From: Roseibaca sp. Y0-43 | GTDB lineage: Bacteria > Pseudomonadota > Alphaproteobacteria > Rhodobacterales > Rhodobacteraceae | Assembly (NCBI RefSeq): GCF_020667835.1 | Contig: NZ_JAFMPR010000011.1 | Location: forward strand, 1 to 64,000 | Length of the DNA: 64,000 nucleotides | Direction: 5' to 3' | In this document: piece after piece, positions 54,046 to 63,350 of the stretch | Layout of the letters: each line of letters starts with the position of its first letter | Numbering within the stretch: position 1 is the first letter of the stretch | The notes under the pieces: generated by a model | What the model saw: the letters and a program-made list of their open reading frames with translations, nothing else | Database searches by the model: none | Told to the model about the DNA's origin: nothing | Made by a program: the position numbers and the translations under genes

Positions 54046-54264
54046 ATGAACGCGCCCCATGAACTGACACATGAAGAGGTGTTGCGCCTGAAGCTGGAGG
54101 TGCTGCGCCAAAAGCACCGCGACTTGGACGAAGCGATTGCCGCCTTGCAGGCGCAGGGGCCGAACACGCAACTGACCGTGCAGCGCCTGAAAAAGGAAAA
54201 ACTTGTGCTGAAAGACCAGATTGCCCGGATCGAGGACGAATTGACGCCCGACATTATCGCCTGA
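54046..54264 (+). CDS. YdcH/DUF465-family small protein
   Basis: A 72-residue helical protein (LTHEEVLRLKLEVLRQKHRDLDEAIAALQAQG, QLTVQRLKKEKLVLKDQIARIEDEL) with the layout of DUF465 proteins: an HxxLD-like element and a KKEKLxLKDxI coiled-coil hairpin. Function unknown. It precedes purE by 59 bases on the same strand, a common arrangement in Rhodobacterales. Confidence 0.8.
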   Translation: MNAPHELTHEEVLRLKLEVLRQKHRDLDEAIAALQAQGPNTQLTVQRLKKEKLVLKDQIARIEDELTPDIIA

Positions 54265-54323
54265 AGGAATTGCGCCTTCATGCCTGCCTTGTATAAGGCG
54301 GCAATCAATGTCGCGGGGTAAAC

Positions 54324-54806
54324 ATGGCACAGATCAAGGTCGGGATCATCATGGGCAGCCAGTCGGACTGGCCCACCATGCGCGAGGCAGCGGCGATTCT
54401 GGATGAATTGGGCGTGGCTTACGAGTCGCGCATCGTCTCCGCCCATCGCACGCCCGACCGTCTGTGGGACTATGGGCGCGGTGCCGTGGCGCGTGGTTTG
54501 CAGGTGATTATCGCGGGCGCGGGCGGTGCGGCGCATCTGCCCGGCATGATGGCGTCGAAAACCCGTGTCCCGGTCATCGGTGTGCCTGTGCAGACGCGGG
54601 CGCTTTCGGGCGTCGATAGCCTGTATTCCATTGTCCAGATGCCACGCGGCTACCCGGTGGCGACCATGGCGATTGGCGGTGCGGCCAATGCCGGGCTGAT
54701 GGCGGCGGGTATTCTGGCGCTGCAAGACCCCGACCTCGCGGCGCGGCTGGATGCTTGGCGCGCGGCGCTGTCGGAGTCTATCCCGCAGGAGCCGTCCGAT
54801 GACTGA
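54324..54806 (+). CDS. purE: N5-carboxyaminoimidazole ribonucleotide mutase PurE
   Basis: A 160-residue class I Pur[17 protein letters not shown] carries the Ser/Asp pair, [18 protein letters not shown] the catalytic His, and [18 protein letters not shown] the phosphate-binding loop. It converts N5-CAIR to CAIR in purine synthesis and overlaps purK by eight bases. Confidence 0.95.
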   Translation: MAQIKVGIIMGSQSDWPTMREAAAILDELGVAYESRIVSAHRTPDRLWDYGRGAVARGLQVIIAGAGGAAHLPGMMASKTRVPVIGVPVQTRALSGVDSLYSIVQMPRGYPVATMAIGGAANAGLMAAGILALQDPDLAARLDAWRAALSESIPQEPSDD

Positions 54807-55872
54807 AACCCTGCCGCAAGGCGCGACCATCGGCATTCTGGGCGGCGGCCAGTTGGGGCGGATGCTGTCGGCGGCCGCCAGCCGTCTGGGCTATCGCTGC
54901 CATGTCTATGACCCCGGTGCGAACCCGCCCGCGGGCGATGTCTGTGCGCAGGTCACAACCGCACCATGGGAGGATGTGGCGGCGCTGAACGCCTTCGCGG
55001 CCTCTGTCGACGTGATTACGTTCGAGTTCGAGAACATCCCCACCGCCACGCTGGACCTGCTGGAGGCCACGCGCCCCATCCGCCCCAATCGCCGCGCCTT
55101 GGCCGTGTCGCAAGACCGGCTGACCGAAAAGCAATTCCTGCGCGATCTGGGGTTGATGACGGCCCCGTTTGCGCCCGTGTCCGACGCGGAAAGCATGGCT
55201 GCCGCTGTCGCGCAGATCGGTGCGCCCGCAATCCTGAAAACCCGCCGTATGGGGTATGATGGCAAGGGGCAGGCGCGGATCATGGCGCCTGCGGATGCCG
55301 ACGCTGCCTTGGCCGAGATGGCCGGGGCGGATGCGATCCTTGAAGGGTTCGTGGACTTCAGTCACGAAGTGTCGGTGATTGCTTCGCGCGGTCTGGATGG
55401 CCGGGTGGCGGCCTATGATCCGGGCGAGAACCTGCATGAGGGCGGCATCCTGCGCCGCACCACCGTGCCCGCGCGGCTGACCGGGTCGCAGCGCGCCGAT
55501 GCGGTGCTGCTGGCCGGGCGCATCCTGAACGCGCTCGATTATGTCGGCGTCATGGGGGTCGAGCTGTTCGTCACGCAGCAAGGGCTGATCGTGAATGAAA
55601 TCGCGCCGCGCGTGCATAATTCCGGCCATTGGACGCAGAATGGCTGCACCGTGGACCAGTTCGAGCAACATATCCGCGCGATCACCGGGCTGCCTTTGGG
55701 CGACGGGCACCGCTATGCCGATGTGGTCATGGAAAACCTGATCGGTGACGATATGGACCGCGTGCCCGACCTGCTGACCGAGCGCGACGTGGCGCTGCAC
55801 CTATATGGCAAGCCAGAGCGCCGCGCGGGGCGCAAGATGGGCCACGCGAACCGGATTGTGTCGCGGGGGTAA
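54799..55872 (+). CDS. purK: N5-carboxyaminoimidazole ribonucleotide synthase PurK
   Basis: A 357-residue ATP-grasp enzyme making N5-CAIR from AIR, bicarbonate and ATP. The N-terminal [21 protein letters not shown] is the PurK signature; ATP-grasp blocks are [34 protein letters not shown] and [17 protein letters not shown] 54799 lies inside purE, so the two are translationally coupled. A GC-rich hairpin follows about 80 bases later. Confidence 0.95.
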   Translation: MTETLPQGATIGILGGGQLGRMLSAAASRLGYRCHVYDPGANPPAGDVCAQVTTAPWEDVAALNAFAASVDVITFEFENIPTATLDLLEATRPIRPNRRALAVSQDRLTEKQFLRDLGLMTAPFAPVSDAESMAAAVAQIGAPAILKTRRMGYDGKGQARIMAPADADAALAEMAGADAILEGFVDFSHEVSVIASRGLDGRVAAYDPGENLHEGGILRRTTVPARLTGSQRADAVLLAGRILNALDYVGVMGVELFVTQQGLIVNEIAPRVHNSGHWTQNGCTVDQFEQHIRAITGLPLGDGHRYADVVMENLIGDDMDRVPDLLTERDVALHLYGKPERRAGRKMGHANRIVSRG

Positions 55873-55951
55873 CGTGTCGTGACAGCCGCTCGTCCCAGAG
55901 CCTGCGACGCCGGATAATTCCGTTGGAAGTTTCAAGCTCACTGAAAGTGAG

Positions 55952-55972
55952 GCCCCGGATCAGGTCCGGGGC
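55952..55972. terminator. GC-rich hairpin between purK and the ParA gene
   Basis: Arms GCCCCGGA (55952-55959) and TCCGGGGC (55965-55972) around TCAGG. It lies between convergent genes (purK stop 55872, ParA stop 55999). This CCCCGGA/TCCGGGG palindrome is a common intergenic motif in alphaproteobacteria. No U-run, so terminator function is uncertain. Confidence 0.55.
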
Positions 55973-55998
55973 GCGATGGGAAAAGGTGGCAGGCCTGC

Positions 55999-56640
55999 CT
56001 ATGCCTCGTCCAGCGCCGCCAACAACTCTGCCAGAAGCGCGTCCAACTCTGCGCGCAAGGCGGGGTTCGCGGCCCCCTCGGCGGCCCCCAGCCCTTCGCC
56101 CAGACTGGCGGCATAGGCCACGCGGTTGGCGATCTGCGTCTCGGCCAGTTGCGCGGCAAGCCCCTTGGCGGCCTCTGATATTTCGGCCCCCAGCTTGGTG
56201 CCCGCGCGGGCGCGGTTCAGCACCAGAAGCACCTCACGCCCCTCGCGGCGGGCAAGATCTAGCACGCCATCGGTCGCCCATAGATCGACATGGCTGGATG
56301 CGATCGGCACCACCACCAGATCAGCCGCGCGCAAAGCCGGGCGCAGGTCGCTGTCTGCCTTGGGCGGCGTGTCGATGATGACGAATTGCGCCATGTCGCG
56401 CAGCTTGCCGACCTCGTAGCCTACGCCCCAGGCCGATGCGGTGGAAAACTCCATCCCATCCGCGCGGCCCGCTTCGTGCCGGGTCATGAACCAGCGGCCC
56501 AACGACCCTTGCGGGTCGGTGTCCAGAAACGCGACCGACTGCCCCGCGCGGGCCAGCATCACCCCCAGATTGACGGCGAGCGTCGTTTTGCCCGACCCGC
56601 CTTTTTGCTGCGCGATGGTGATTACCTTGCCCTTGGTCAT
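55999..56640 (-). CDS. Orphan ParA-family ATPase
   Basis: A 213-residue deviant-Walker ATPase. IAQQKGGSGKTTLAVNLG is the P-loop, FLDTDPQGSLGRWF the A' motif and FVIIDTPPKADSDL the B motif. It is shorter than the chromosomal ParA of parAB and lacks a DNA-binding N-terminal extension; no parB is adjacent. Such orphans position cellular cargo (chemoreceptors, carboxysomes, storage granules) or act on plasmids; the cargo here is unknown. Confidence 0.82.
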   Translation of the reverse strand: MTKGKVITIAQQKGGSGKTTLAVNLGVMLARAGQSVAFLDTDPQGSLGRWFMTRHEAGRADGMEFSTASAWGVGYEVGKLRDMAQFVIIDTPPKADSDLRPALRAADLVVVPIASSHVDLWATDGVLDLARREGREVLLVLNRARAGTKLGAEISEAAKGLAAQLAETQIANRVAYAASLGEGLGAAEGAANPALRAELDALLAELLAALDEA

Positions 56641-56701
56641 GTCCCGCCCCTTTTGCTGCGGTGCAGCATAGCGTAAGGCCGCCGCGAATGCACGTCAAAA
56701 T

Positions 56702-57154
56702 TCAGGCGCGTTCATCCTTGGGCGAGCCCATGACAACCAGCGTGGTCAGCGTGTTCAGATAGGGGAACGCGCCCAGGTATTCAGTGTGGAAATGCTTGTA
56801 GGCGGGCAGGTCGCGCGCCTCGACCCGCAGCAGGTATTCGACTGTGCCGGTGATGTTGTGACACTCGCGCACTTGCGGCGCGGCGCGCATCAGGCGCTCG
56901 AACTCTGCCTGCGCGGCCTTGGTATGCTGCGACAGGCCCACCGTGACATAAGCGACAAAGCCGATCCCGGTCTTGGCCGGGTCCACCACGGCGCGATAGC
57001 CGGTGATGATGCCGCGCCGCTCCATATCCTGCACCCGGCGCAGACAGGCCGAGGGCGACAGGCCCACGCGGTCGGCCAGTTCCAGATTCGCGATGCGCCC
57101 CTCGCGTTGCAGGATGCGCAATATCTGTTGTGATTTATCGTCAAGATCGCTCAT
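56702..57154 (-). CDS. Lrp/AsnC-family transcriptional regulator
   Basis: A 150-residue regulator: N-terminal winged helix (LDDKSQQILRILQREGRIANLELADRVGLSPSACLRRVQDMERRGIITGYRA) and the RAM effector domain (VRECHNITGTVEYLLRVEARDLPAYKHFHTEYLGAFPYL). It is divergent from a LysE-family exporter, the usual layout for amino-acid-responsive control. Start placed at ATG 57154 (MSDLDDK); ATG 57175 is in frame but offers no better ribosome site. Confidence 0.88.
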   Translation of the reverse strand: MSDLDDKSQQILRILQREGRIANLELADRVGLSPSACLRRVQDMERRGIITGYRAVVDPAKTGIGFVAYVTVGLSQHTKAAQAEFERLMRAAPQVRECHNITGTVEYLLRVEARDLPAYKHFHTEYLGAFPYLNTLTTLVVMGSPKDERA

Positions 57155-57241
57155 CAATTGCGAAGATAGCGCCATACGCGCAAAGTTTGCAAGAATTACG
57201 CGCCATTCAGACGCTAGATTGCGTGAAACTGGAGCAGCCCC

Positions 57242-57838
57242 ATGACCATCGAGATTTTCGCCGCCCTTCTGACCTTCGCCTTCGTCACCGCCGTCACGCC
57301 GGGACCGAACAACGTCATGCTGATGGCATCGGGCGTGAATTTCGGCTTTCGGCGCACCATTCCGCATATGGTGGGCGTGGCCCTTGGCCATGCGTTCATG
57401 GTGTTTCTGGTCGGGATCGGGCTGATGGGGGCGTTCATCGGCTACCCGCCCTTGCAAATGGCGCTCAAGGTGGTGTCGGTGCTGTATATGCTGTGGCTGG
57501 CATGGAAAATCGCCACCGCCGTGCCGCCCTCTGGCACCAAGGTCGAGGGGCATCCGCTGACCTTCCTGCAAGCTGCCGCGTTTCAATGGGTGAACCCGAA
57601 GGCATGGATCATGTCACTGGCCGCCGTGGCGATTTATGCGCCGGATCAGCAATTCACTGCCGTGGCATGGGTGGCGCTGGGCTTTCTGAGCGTGGGTTGG
57701 CTGACAACGGTGATCTGGACCGCGGTCGGCGTCAGCCTGCGCCGCCTGTTGACCCGCCCCACATGGTTGCGTGTGTTCAACTACACGATGGCGGTGCTGC
57801 TGGTCGCCTCGCTCTACCCGGTGGTGTTTCAGGGCTGA
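57242..57838 (+). CDS. LysE/RhtB-family amino-acid exporter
   Basis: A 198-residue membrane protein with about six transmembrane segments. The N-terminal TAVTPGPNNVMLMASGVNFGFRRTIPHMVGVALGH is the family signature; FQWVNPKAWIMSL holds the conserved NPKAW motif that is destroyed in the pseudogene at 6978. Divergent from the Lrp regulator; 87 bases separate the start codons. Exports a neutral or basic amino acid, identity unknown. Confidence 0.87.
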   Translation: MTIEIFAALLTFAFVTAVTPGPNNVMLMASGVNFGFRRTIPHMVGVALGHAFMVFLVGIGLMGAFIGYPPLQMALKVVSVLYMLWLAWKIATAVPPSGTKVEGHPLTFLQAAAFQWVNPKAWIMSLAAVAIYAPDQQFTAVAWVALGFLSVGWLTTVIWTAVGVSLRRLLTRPTWLRVFNYTMAVLLVASLYPVVFQG

Positions 57839-57924
57839 AAGGCTTGCACCCTGTCAGGGCCGGGGCTAGTGTTTCCCTCGGCCCTGTGGCCCCACAAAAA
57901 CACACATATCCGTGGGAGGATACC

Positions 57925-58884
57925 ATGACATTCAAGACAACGGCCCTTGCGGCCGCAGTTGCGCTTTTGGCGGCACCTGTCGCGGCGCAGGAATTGTCCA
58001 TCGCGACGGGCGGCACCGGGGGCACCTATTTCCCCTATGGCGGCGGTCTGGCAGAAGTCATCAACAACCATGTCGAGGGCGCATCCGCCAGCGCGGAAGT
58101 GACCGGCGCGTCGGTGGAAAACGTGGCGCTGATTGCGCGCGGCGATAGCGACATTGCCATTGCGCTGGCCGATACCGTGTTCGGCGCCTATACCGGCACC
58201 GGCGCGTTCGAGGGCCGTCAGGTGGGCGAGCTGCGCGCATTGGCCTCGATCTACCCCAACGCGGTGCAGATCGTCACGCTGGCCGGTAGCGGCATCAGCA
58301 GCATCGAAGACCTGCGCGGCAAGCGCGTGTCGGTCGGCGCGCCCGGCTCTGGCACCGAAGTCAGCGCGCAGACGCTGCTGGCTGCGAACGGCATCACCTA
58401 TGAAGATTTCGATGAACAGCGCCTGAACTTCAACGAGACCGCCGATGCGCTGCGCGATGGCGACATCGACGCGGGCTTCTGGAGCGTGGGCCCGCCCACC
58501 TCGTCGATCCTGAACCTGGCGACCACGCGCGAGATTTCGATGATCGCGATGACGGAAGAGCAGATCGCCGCCGCCATCGCGGCAGAGCCGACTTTTGCCC
58601 CCTACACGCTGCGTGCGGGCCTGTATGAAGGCATGACTGATGGTGTGCCGACCATCTCCACACCCAATGTGCTGATCGTGCACGAGGATATGGACGAGGA
58701 ACTGGCCTATAACATCACCAAGGCGATGTATGAGAACGTGGCAGAGCTGATTGCCATCCATCCGGCGGCCAACGACACCACGCTGGAATTCTCGGTCGCG
58801 GCAACGCCCATCCCCTTCCACCCCGGCGCGCTGCGCTACCTGGAAGAAGTGGGTGCCGCCGTGCAGGATCGCCAACGCCCGTGA
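57925..58884 (+). CDS. TAXI-family TRAP transporter solute-binding protein
   Basis: A 319-residue periplasmic receptor with a Sec signal (MTFKTTALAAAVALLAAPVAAQ). The TAXI motif region ELSIATGGTGGTYFPYGGGLAEVIN is at the mature N-terminus, and LRGKRVSVGAPGSGTEVSAQTLLAANGI is the second conserved block. TAXI receptors bind glutamate, other dicarboxylates or related solutes; the ligand is unknown. GGGAGGA precedes ATG 57925. It is coupled to the DUF1850 gene and the permease. Confidence 0.9.
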   Translation: MTFKTTALAAAVALLAAPVAAQELSIATGGTGGTYFPYGGGLAEVINNHVEGASASAEVTGASVENVALIARGDSDIAIALADTVFGAYTGTGAFEGRQVGELRALASIYPNAVQIVTLAGSGISSIEDLRGKRVSVGAPGSGTEVSAQTLLAANGITYEDFDEQRLNFNETADALRDGDIDAGFWSVGPPTSSILNLATTREISMIAMTEEQIAAAIAAEPTFAPYTLRAGLYEGMTDGVPTISTPNVLIVHEDMDEELAYNITKAMYENVAELIAIHPAANDTTLEFSVAATPIPFHPGALRYLEEVGAAVQDRQRP

Positions 58885-59348
58885 GGCTGACGGCACTGGG
58901 GCGGCCCATGGTGGCCGCCCTTTTCCTGTGGCTGGCCGCGCCCGCTTGGGCCGACCCCATGCTTCAGGTGGTGGACCCTGCGGGCAAGGTGCTGGCAGAG
59001 CTGCCCTTTCCGCCCGAAGGCGAGATTTGCCTGAGCTGGGCGCATTCGGTGACGGGCGGGGCCGTGGCGGATTGTTTCGGCACCACATCGGGCCGCCTTG
59101 TCCTGCGCCGCAGCTACCTGCATGACTACGCCGCAGGTTTGGGAGAGGTTGCTGGCCGGGGCCGCGTGCTGCCTGCCGAGGGTGGCGGTTACTGGATTGT
59201 CGAGATTAATGAGCCCCTGCCCCCCACCGGCTTGCCCTTGCGTGTTGGCCCCGCCTTCGTGGGCCACAGCCTGACCAATGGCCGCGACACGATTGACCTG
59301 TCGGCTCTGGCCGCGAACCAGCGCGTCAGCTTGCGCGCCACAGACTGA
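58881..59348 (+). CDS. DUF1850-family TRAP-associated protein
   Basis: A 155-residue secreted or membrane-anchored protein (hydrophobic N-terminus MVAALFLWLAAPAWA) with a small beta-rich domain (CLSWAHSVTGGAVADCF, then FVGHSLTNGRDTIDLSAL). DUF1850 genes are found between TAXI receptor and fused permease genes. Role unknown. It begins with GTG 58881 overlapping the receptor stop (GTGA). Confidence 0.75.
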   Translation: MRLTALGRPMVAALFLWLAAPAWADPMLQVVDPAGKVLAELPFPPEGEICLSWAHSVTGGAVADCFGTTSGRLVLRRSYLHDYAAGLGEVAGRGRVLPAEGGGYWIVEINEPLPPTGLPLRVGPAFVGHSLTNGRDTIDLSALAANQRVSLRATD

Positions 59349-59365
59349 CCTGACGGGATAGACAG

Positions 59366-61396
59366 ATGACCCAGACCGACCCGCAAGATGTGATCCCGGA
59401 GTCTATGCGCTCTGCCGACCGTGTGCAGCCGCGCCCCGTATTATGGGCGATCACGCTGACGGGCGTGGCGCTGTCGCTGTTCCAGCTTTACACGGCAGGT
59501 ATCGAACCCCTTGGCCTGTTCTATCAGCGCACCGCGCATCTGGGGTTCATCCTGTTCCTTGCGTTCCTTCTGTTCCCGCTGACGGGCCAGTCGCGCCCGC
59601 GCACTTGGTGGGCATGGGTCATCGACGCGGGCTTTCTGGTCGCGTCGTTCCTGAGCGGGTTCTACATTATCTGGTATCTGGACGACATCATCGCCCGCGC
59701 GGGCTGGTGGACCACGGCGGATATTGTCGTGGGCATCGTCTGTATCGTCGCGGTGTTAGAGGCCAGCCGCCGCGCGGTGGGTTTCGGCCTGACGCTGATC
59801 GGGATCATCGCCATTCTTTACGCGCTTGCAGGCTCTCGGGGGGCGCTGCCGTGGCTGGGCGACATGATGCCGGGGATCTTGGCGCATCGCGGCGCCAGCG
59901 TGGACCGTCTGGTTGGCCAGCTTTACCTTGGCCAAGAAGGCATATTCGGCCTGCCCTTGGGCGTGGCTGCGACCTTCGTCTTCATGTTCGTTCTGTTCGG
60001 CGCATTCCTTGAAAAGACCGGCGCGGGCAAGTTCTTTATCGACCTTGCCTTTGCCGCGACGGGGCGCAAGCCCGGCGGGCCTGCGAAAGCGGCGGTCATC
60101 GCCAGCGCGGGCATGGGGTCGATTTCCGGGTCGGCCATCGCGAATGTGGTCACGACCGGGGCTTTCACCATCCCGCTGATGAAGAAGCTGGGCTACCGCC
60201 CTGCGCAGGCGGGCGGGGTAGAGGCGGCGGCATCCACCGGCGGGCAGATCACGCCGCCCCTGATGGGGGCAGGCGCGTTCCTGATCTCTGAATACACGCG
60301 CATTCCGTATATCGACATCGTTCTGGTGTCGATTTTCCCGGCGATCCTGTATCTGGGCACGGTCTACCTGTTCGTGCATATCGTCGCGATGAAGCAAGGG
60401 ATGCGCGGGCTGGACGCGGCGGAACTGCCGGTGGTCAAGCAAGTGCTGGCGGCAGGCTGGCAATTCATCGTGCCGCTGATCCTGCTGGTGGTGCTGCTGG
60501 TCAATAACATCTCTCCCATGCGGGTGGGGTTCTGGGCGATTATCTCTGTCATTGCCATGGCGGGGCTGCGGGGCGCTTGGGCGCTTTATGCCGACGGGCC
60601 AATGACGGGCGCACGCATCCGCGAGTCGGTCATGCGCGGCATCCGCATGATCTTTGAATCGCTCGAACTGGGCGCGCGCAACGCGGTGGCGGTGTCGATC
60701 GCTTGTGCAGTCGCGGGCATTATTGTGGGCGTTGTGGGCCTGACCGGGCTGGGGCTGAAATTCAGCTCCATGATGGTCTCGCTTTCGGGCGGGAATATCG
60801 TGATCGCGCTGGCGCTGGTGCTGGTTGCGTCGCTGATCCTTGGCTTGGGCCTGCCGGTCACGGCCAGCTATATCGTGCTGATCGTGCTTGTCGGCCCCGC
60901 GCTGAACACCGAATTCGGCATCCCACTTCTGATCGCGCATCTGGTGGTGTTCTGGTATTCGCAGGATAGCAACGTCACGCCGCCCGTGGCGCTGGCGGGC
61001 TTCGCAGGCGCGGCCATTGCCGGCGCGAAACCCATGGAAACCAGCGTTCAGGCGTGGAAATTCGCCAAGGGTCTGTATCTGATCCCGGCCTTCATGGTGT
61101 TCAACCCGGAACTTATCATGGGCGGCCCGGTGCCCTATGTGATCTGGACGGGCTTCAGCGCGGCGCTTGGCCTGATCGCCTTTGCCGCCACCATCGAGGG
61201 CTACCTCTTCGCCCCCATGAAAGCGTGGATGCGGCTGGCGCTGGTTCCGCCCATCATCGGGCTGTTCTGGCCCAGCTTTGCCGCTGAACTGGCGGGCGCT
61301 GCGGCGATCTTGGTGCTTTTGGGGCTTAACTGGATGGCGGGGCGTCAGGATCGGACAGTTCTTGCGCCAGAAACCGCTCGAACGCGTCCAGATTAA
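59366..61396 (+). CDS. TRAP transporter fused permease (TAXI type)
   Basis: A 676-residue membrane protein with about 16-18 hydrophobic segments: an N-terminal small-permease part (about 25-140) fused to a large DctM-like permease (KPGGPAKAAVIASAGMGSISGSAIANVVTTGAFTIPLMKKLGY, AAASTGGQITPPLMGAGAFLISEYT, GLGLPVTASYIVLIVLVGPAL). It uses ion gradients to import the solute bound by the TAXI receptor. Its last 71 bases overlap the convergent ArsR gene in antisense. Confidence 0.92.
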   Translation: MTQTDPQDVIPESMRSADRVQPRPVLWAITLTGVALSLFQLYTAGIEPLGLFYQRTAHLGFILFLAFLLFPLTGQSRPRTWWAWVIDAGFLVASFLSGFYIIWYLDDIIARAGWWTTADIVVGIVCIVAVLEASRRAVGFGLTLIGIIAILYALAGSRGALPWLGDMMPGILAHRGASVDRLVGQLYLGQEGIFGLPLGVAATFVFMFVLFGAFLEKTGAGKFFIDLAFAATGRKPGGPAKAAVIASAGMGSISGSAIANVVTTGAFTIPLMKKLGYRPAQAGGVEAAASTGGQITPPLMGAGAFLISEYTRIPYIDIVLVSIFPAILYLGTVYLFVHIVAMKQGMRGLDAAELPVVKQVLAAGWQFIVPLILLVVLLVNNISPMRVGFWAIISVIAMAGLRGAWALYADGPMTGARIRESVMRGIRMIFESLELGARNAVAVSIACAVAGIIVGVVGLTGLGLKFSSMMVSLSGGNIVIALALVLVASLILGLGLPVTASYIVLIVLVGPALNTEFGIPLLIAHLVVFWYSQDSNVTPPVALAGFAGAAIAGAKPMETSVQAWKFAKGLYLIPAFMVFNPELIMGGPVPYVIWTGFSAALGLIAFAATIEGYLFAPMKAWMRLALVPPIIGLFWPSFAAELAGAAAILVLLGLNWMAGRQDRTVLAPETARTRPD

Positions 61397-61682
61397 GCGC
61401 ATCATACTGGCCGAACGCCTGCATCCAGACCGACGCCTCGCGTAGGGCGTCGGGTTCCAGCTTGCACCATTTCACGCGACCGCGTTTTTCCTGGCTAATC
61501 AATCCGGCATTGGCAAGGATCGCCAAGTGCTTGGACACGGCGGCCAGCGACATGTCGAACGGCTCTGCCACATCGGTCACGGCCATGTCGTCTTCCAGAA
61601 GCATGGACAGAATGGCCCGCCGGGTCGGGTCCGCCAGCGCGGTAAAAACCTGGTCAAGCGATGGGGCGGGGCTGCTGCTCAT
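61326..61682 (-). CDS. ArsR-family transcriptional regulator
   Basis: A 118-residue winged-helix regulator (LDQVFTALADPTRRAILSMLLEDDMAVTDVAEPFDMSLAAVSKHLAILANAGLI, then RGRVKWCKLEP). The Cys in the wing is a possible sensor position but the ligands of classical metal sensors (ELCVCDL) are absent, so it is of the non-metal or SRPBCC-associated subgroup. It overlaps the permease 3' end. The ATG at 61682 leaves about 214 bases to the atp operon. Confidence 0.85.
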   Translation of the reverse strand: MSSSPAPSLDQVFTALADPTRRAILSMLLEDDMAVTDVAEPFDMSLAAVSKHLAILANAGLISQEKRGRVKWCKLEPDALREASVWMQAFGQYDALNLDAFERFLAQELSDPDAPPSS

Positions 61683-61840
61683 GCGCCTATCTTTCGCGGG
61701 CGCGGGAAAAGGTCAACTGATTGGTTGAATATGCTGCAAGCGCGAAATCCAGCGTTCGGGCACGGGCCGTGAATCGCGGCGAAGGACAAATCCGTTAATT
61801 TTCAATATCTTATGAAGCGGGCTGCCCCGCGTTTGCTTGC

Positions 61841-61869
61841 TTGACTCTGAAGCCCCCTCTGCATAGCTT
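61841..61869 (+). promoter_or_regulatory. Candidate promoter of the atp F0 operon
   Basis: TTGACT at 61841-61846 is a good -35 match; with a 17-base spacer the -10 position is TAGCTT (61864-61869), a weak match. ATG of atpI is 28 bases further with GGGAGAGGG immediately upstream, allowing a short leader. A single housekeeping-sigma promoter here is reasonable but not proven. Confidence 0.4.
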
Positions 61870-61896
61870 GCGCGCAACTTGTGACCGGGAGAGGGC

Positions 61897-62235
61897 ATGA
61901 CCGACAGCGACGAGCGTGAGCGCCTCAAGGCACTCGAGACGCGCATCTCGCAGGTTCGGGCCAAGCATGACCCAAAGCCGGCCGCGCAAGACCATCATTC
62001 CATGGCCCAAGTGGGCTGGCGCATGGTGATCGAACTGGTTACCGGCCTGCTTATCGGGGCCGGCATCGGATACGGGCTGGATTGGGTGTTCGACACCATG
62101 CCGCTGTTTCTGGTGCTGTTTACATTGTTGGGCTTCGCCGCCGGTGTGCAGACCATGATGCGCTCGGCACGCGAATTGGGCCTGAAAGCAGATCAATCGA
62201 CCCCGCCGCACGCGGGCGCGGACAAAGAGGACTAG
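61897..62235 (+). CDS. atpI: F0F1 ATP synthase assembly protein AtpI
   Basis: A 112-residue protein with a charged, helical N-terminus ([17 protein letters not shown]) and two transmembrane helices ([23 protein letters not shown] and [19 protein letters not shown]). AtpI helps assemble the c-ring or supplies Mg2+ during assembly. It heads the F0 operon and is followed four bases later by atpB. Confidence 0.87.
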   Translation: MTDSDERERLKALETRISQVRAKHDPKPAAQDHHSMAQVGWRMVIELVTGLLIGAGIGYGLDWVFDTMPLFLVLFTLLGFAAGVQTMMRSARELGLKADQSTPPHAGADKED

Positions 62236-62239
62236 AGCT

Positions 62240-62983
62240 GTGGCAGAAGAAAGTGGCGGCCTTCACATTGCGCCCATGGATCAGTTTCGGGTCGAATCGC
62301 TCTTTGGGGGCGACATCGCCTGGTATACGCCCACCAACGTTACGCTGTGGATGGCGCTGACCGTGGTTGCCGCCACCCTGCTGATGGTCTTCGGCGCACG
62401 CGGTCGCGCGATGGTGCCTAGCCGCGCACAGTCAGCGGCGGAAATGACCTACGGCTTCATCTACAAGATGGTCGAGGATGTCGCTGGCCACGATGCCGTG
62501 CGCTTCTTCCCGTATATCTTTACCCTTTTCATGTTCGTGCTGTTCGCGAACCTGCTGGGCCTGATCCCCTTCGCCTTTACCACGACCTCGCATATCGCGG
62601 TCACGGCGGTGCTGGCATTTACCGTGTTCTTTACCGTCACGGCGCTGGGTTTCATCCTGCACGGCACCAAGTTCCTGAAACTGTTCTGGGTCAGCAGCGC
62701 ACCCTTGGCCCTGCGCCCCGTTCTGGCGTTGATCGAGGTGATTTCCTACTTCGTGCGCCCCGTCAGCCATTCCATCCGTCTTGCAGGCGCGATGATGGCG
62801 GGTCACGCCGTGGCCAAAGTGTTCGCTGGCTTTGCTGCGGCACTCGGTGCCTTCTTCTTCCTTCCCATTCTGGCAGTGACCGCGCTTTATGCGCTGGAAC
62901 TGCTGGTGGCCGTTATTCAGGCCTATGTGTTCACCATTCTGACCTGCGTCTACCTGAAAGACGCGCTGCACCCGGCTCACTAA
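62240..62983 (+). CDS. atpB: ATP synthase F0 subunit a
   Basis: A 247-residue integral membrane subunit with five to six helices. The essential Arg is in [22 protein letters not shown], facing the c-ring; [22 protein letters not shown] is another conserved helix. It begins with GTG 62240 shortly after the atpI stop. It forms the two proton half-channels. Confidence 0.93.
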   Translation: MAEESGGLHIAPMDQFRVESLFGGDIAWYTPTNVTLWMALTVVAATLLMVFGARGRAMVPSRAQSAAEMTYGFIYKMVEDVAGHDAVRFFPYIFTLFMFVLFANLLGLIPFAFTTTSHIAVTAVLAFTVFFTVTALGFILHGTKFLKLFWVSSAPLALRPVLALIEVISYFVRPVSHSIRLAGAMMAGHAVAKVFAGFAAALGAFFFLPILAVTALYALELLVAVIQAYVFTILTCVYLKDALHPAH

Positions 62984-63036
62984 GGGCGCAAGGTCCGAAC
63001 CAAATCCAGCCAATTCCAACGTAAGGAGAAACGACT

Positions 63037-63273
63037 ATGGAAGGCGATATCGTACAAATGGGCGCTTATATCGGTGCTGGCCTCGCATGCTTGGGCATGG
63101 GTGGTGCAGGTATCGGTGTGGGCCACGTTGCTGGCAACTACCTGGCAGGCGCGCTGCGCAATCCGTCGGCTGCTGCTGGCCAGACCGCATTCCTGTTCAT
63201 CGGCATCGCGTTCGCAGAAGCACTGGGGATTTTCTCGTTCCTCGTCGCTCTGCTGCTGATGTTCGCTGTCTAA
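63037..63273 (+). CDS. atpE: ATP synthase F0 subunit c
   Basis: A 78-residue hairpin proteolipid ([68 protein letters not shown]). The proton-binding carboxylate is the Glu in FAEALG of the second helix, and the polar loop contains [11 protein letters not shown] precedes the ATG at good distance. The Gly-rich first helix is typical of proton-type c subunits. Confidence 0.96.
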   Translation: MEGDIVQMGAYIGAGLACLGMGGAGIGVGHVAGNYLAGALRNPSAAAGQTAFLFIGIAFAEALGIFSFLVALLLMFAV

Positions 63274-63350
63274 GATCGTCCCGACGTATCCTTACGGCTG
63301 GCGGGGCGCGAGCGCGCCTCGCCGGTGTTTTCCGGGGTTAGGGGGATGAT

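Noticed and set aside
56702-57586. Extended reading frame upstream of the Lrp gene
   Set aside because: It runs through the divergent promoter into the LysE gene on the other strand; the helix-turn-helix begins correctly from 57154.
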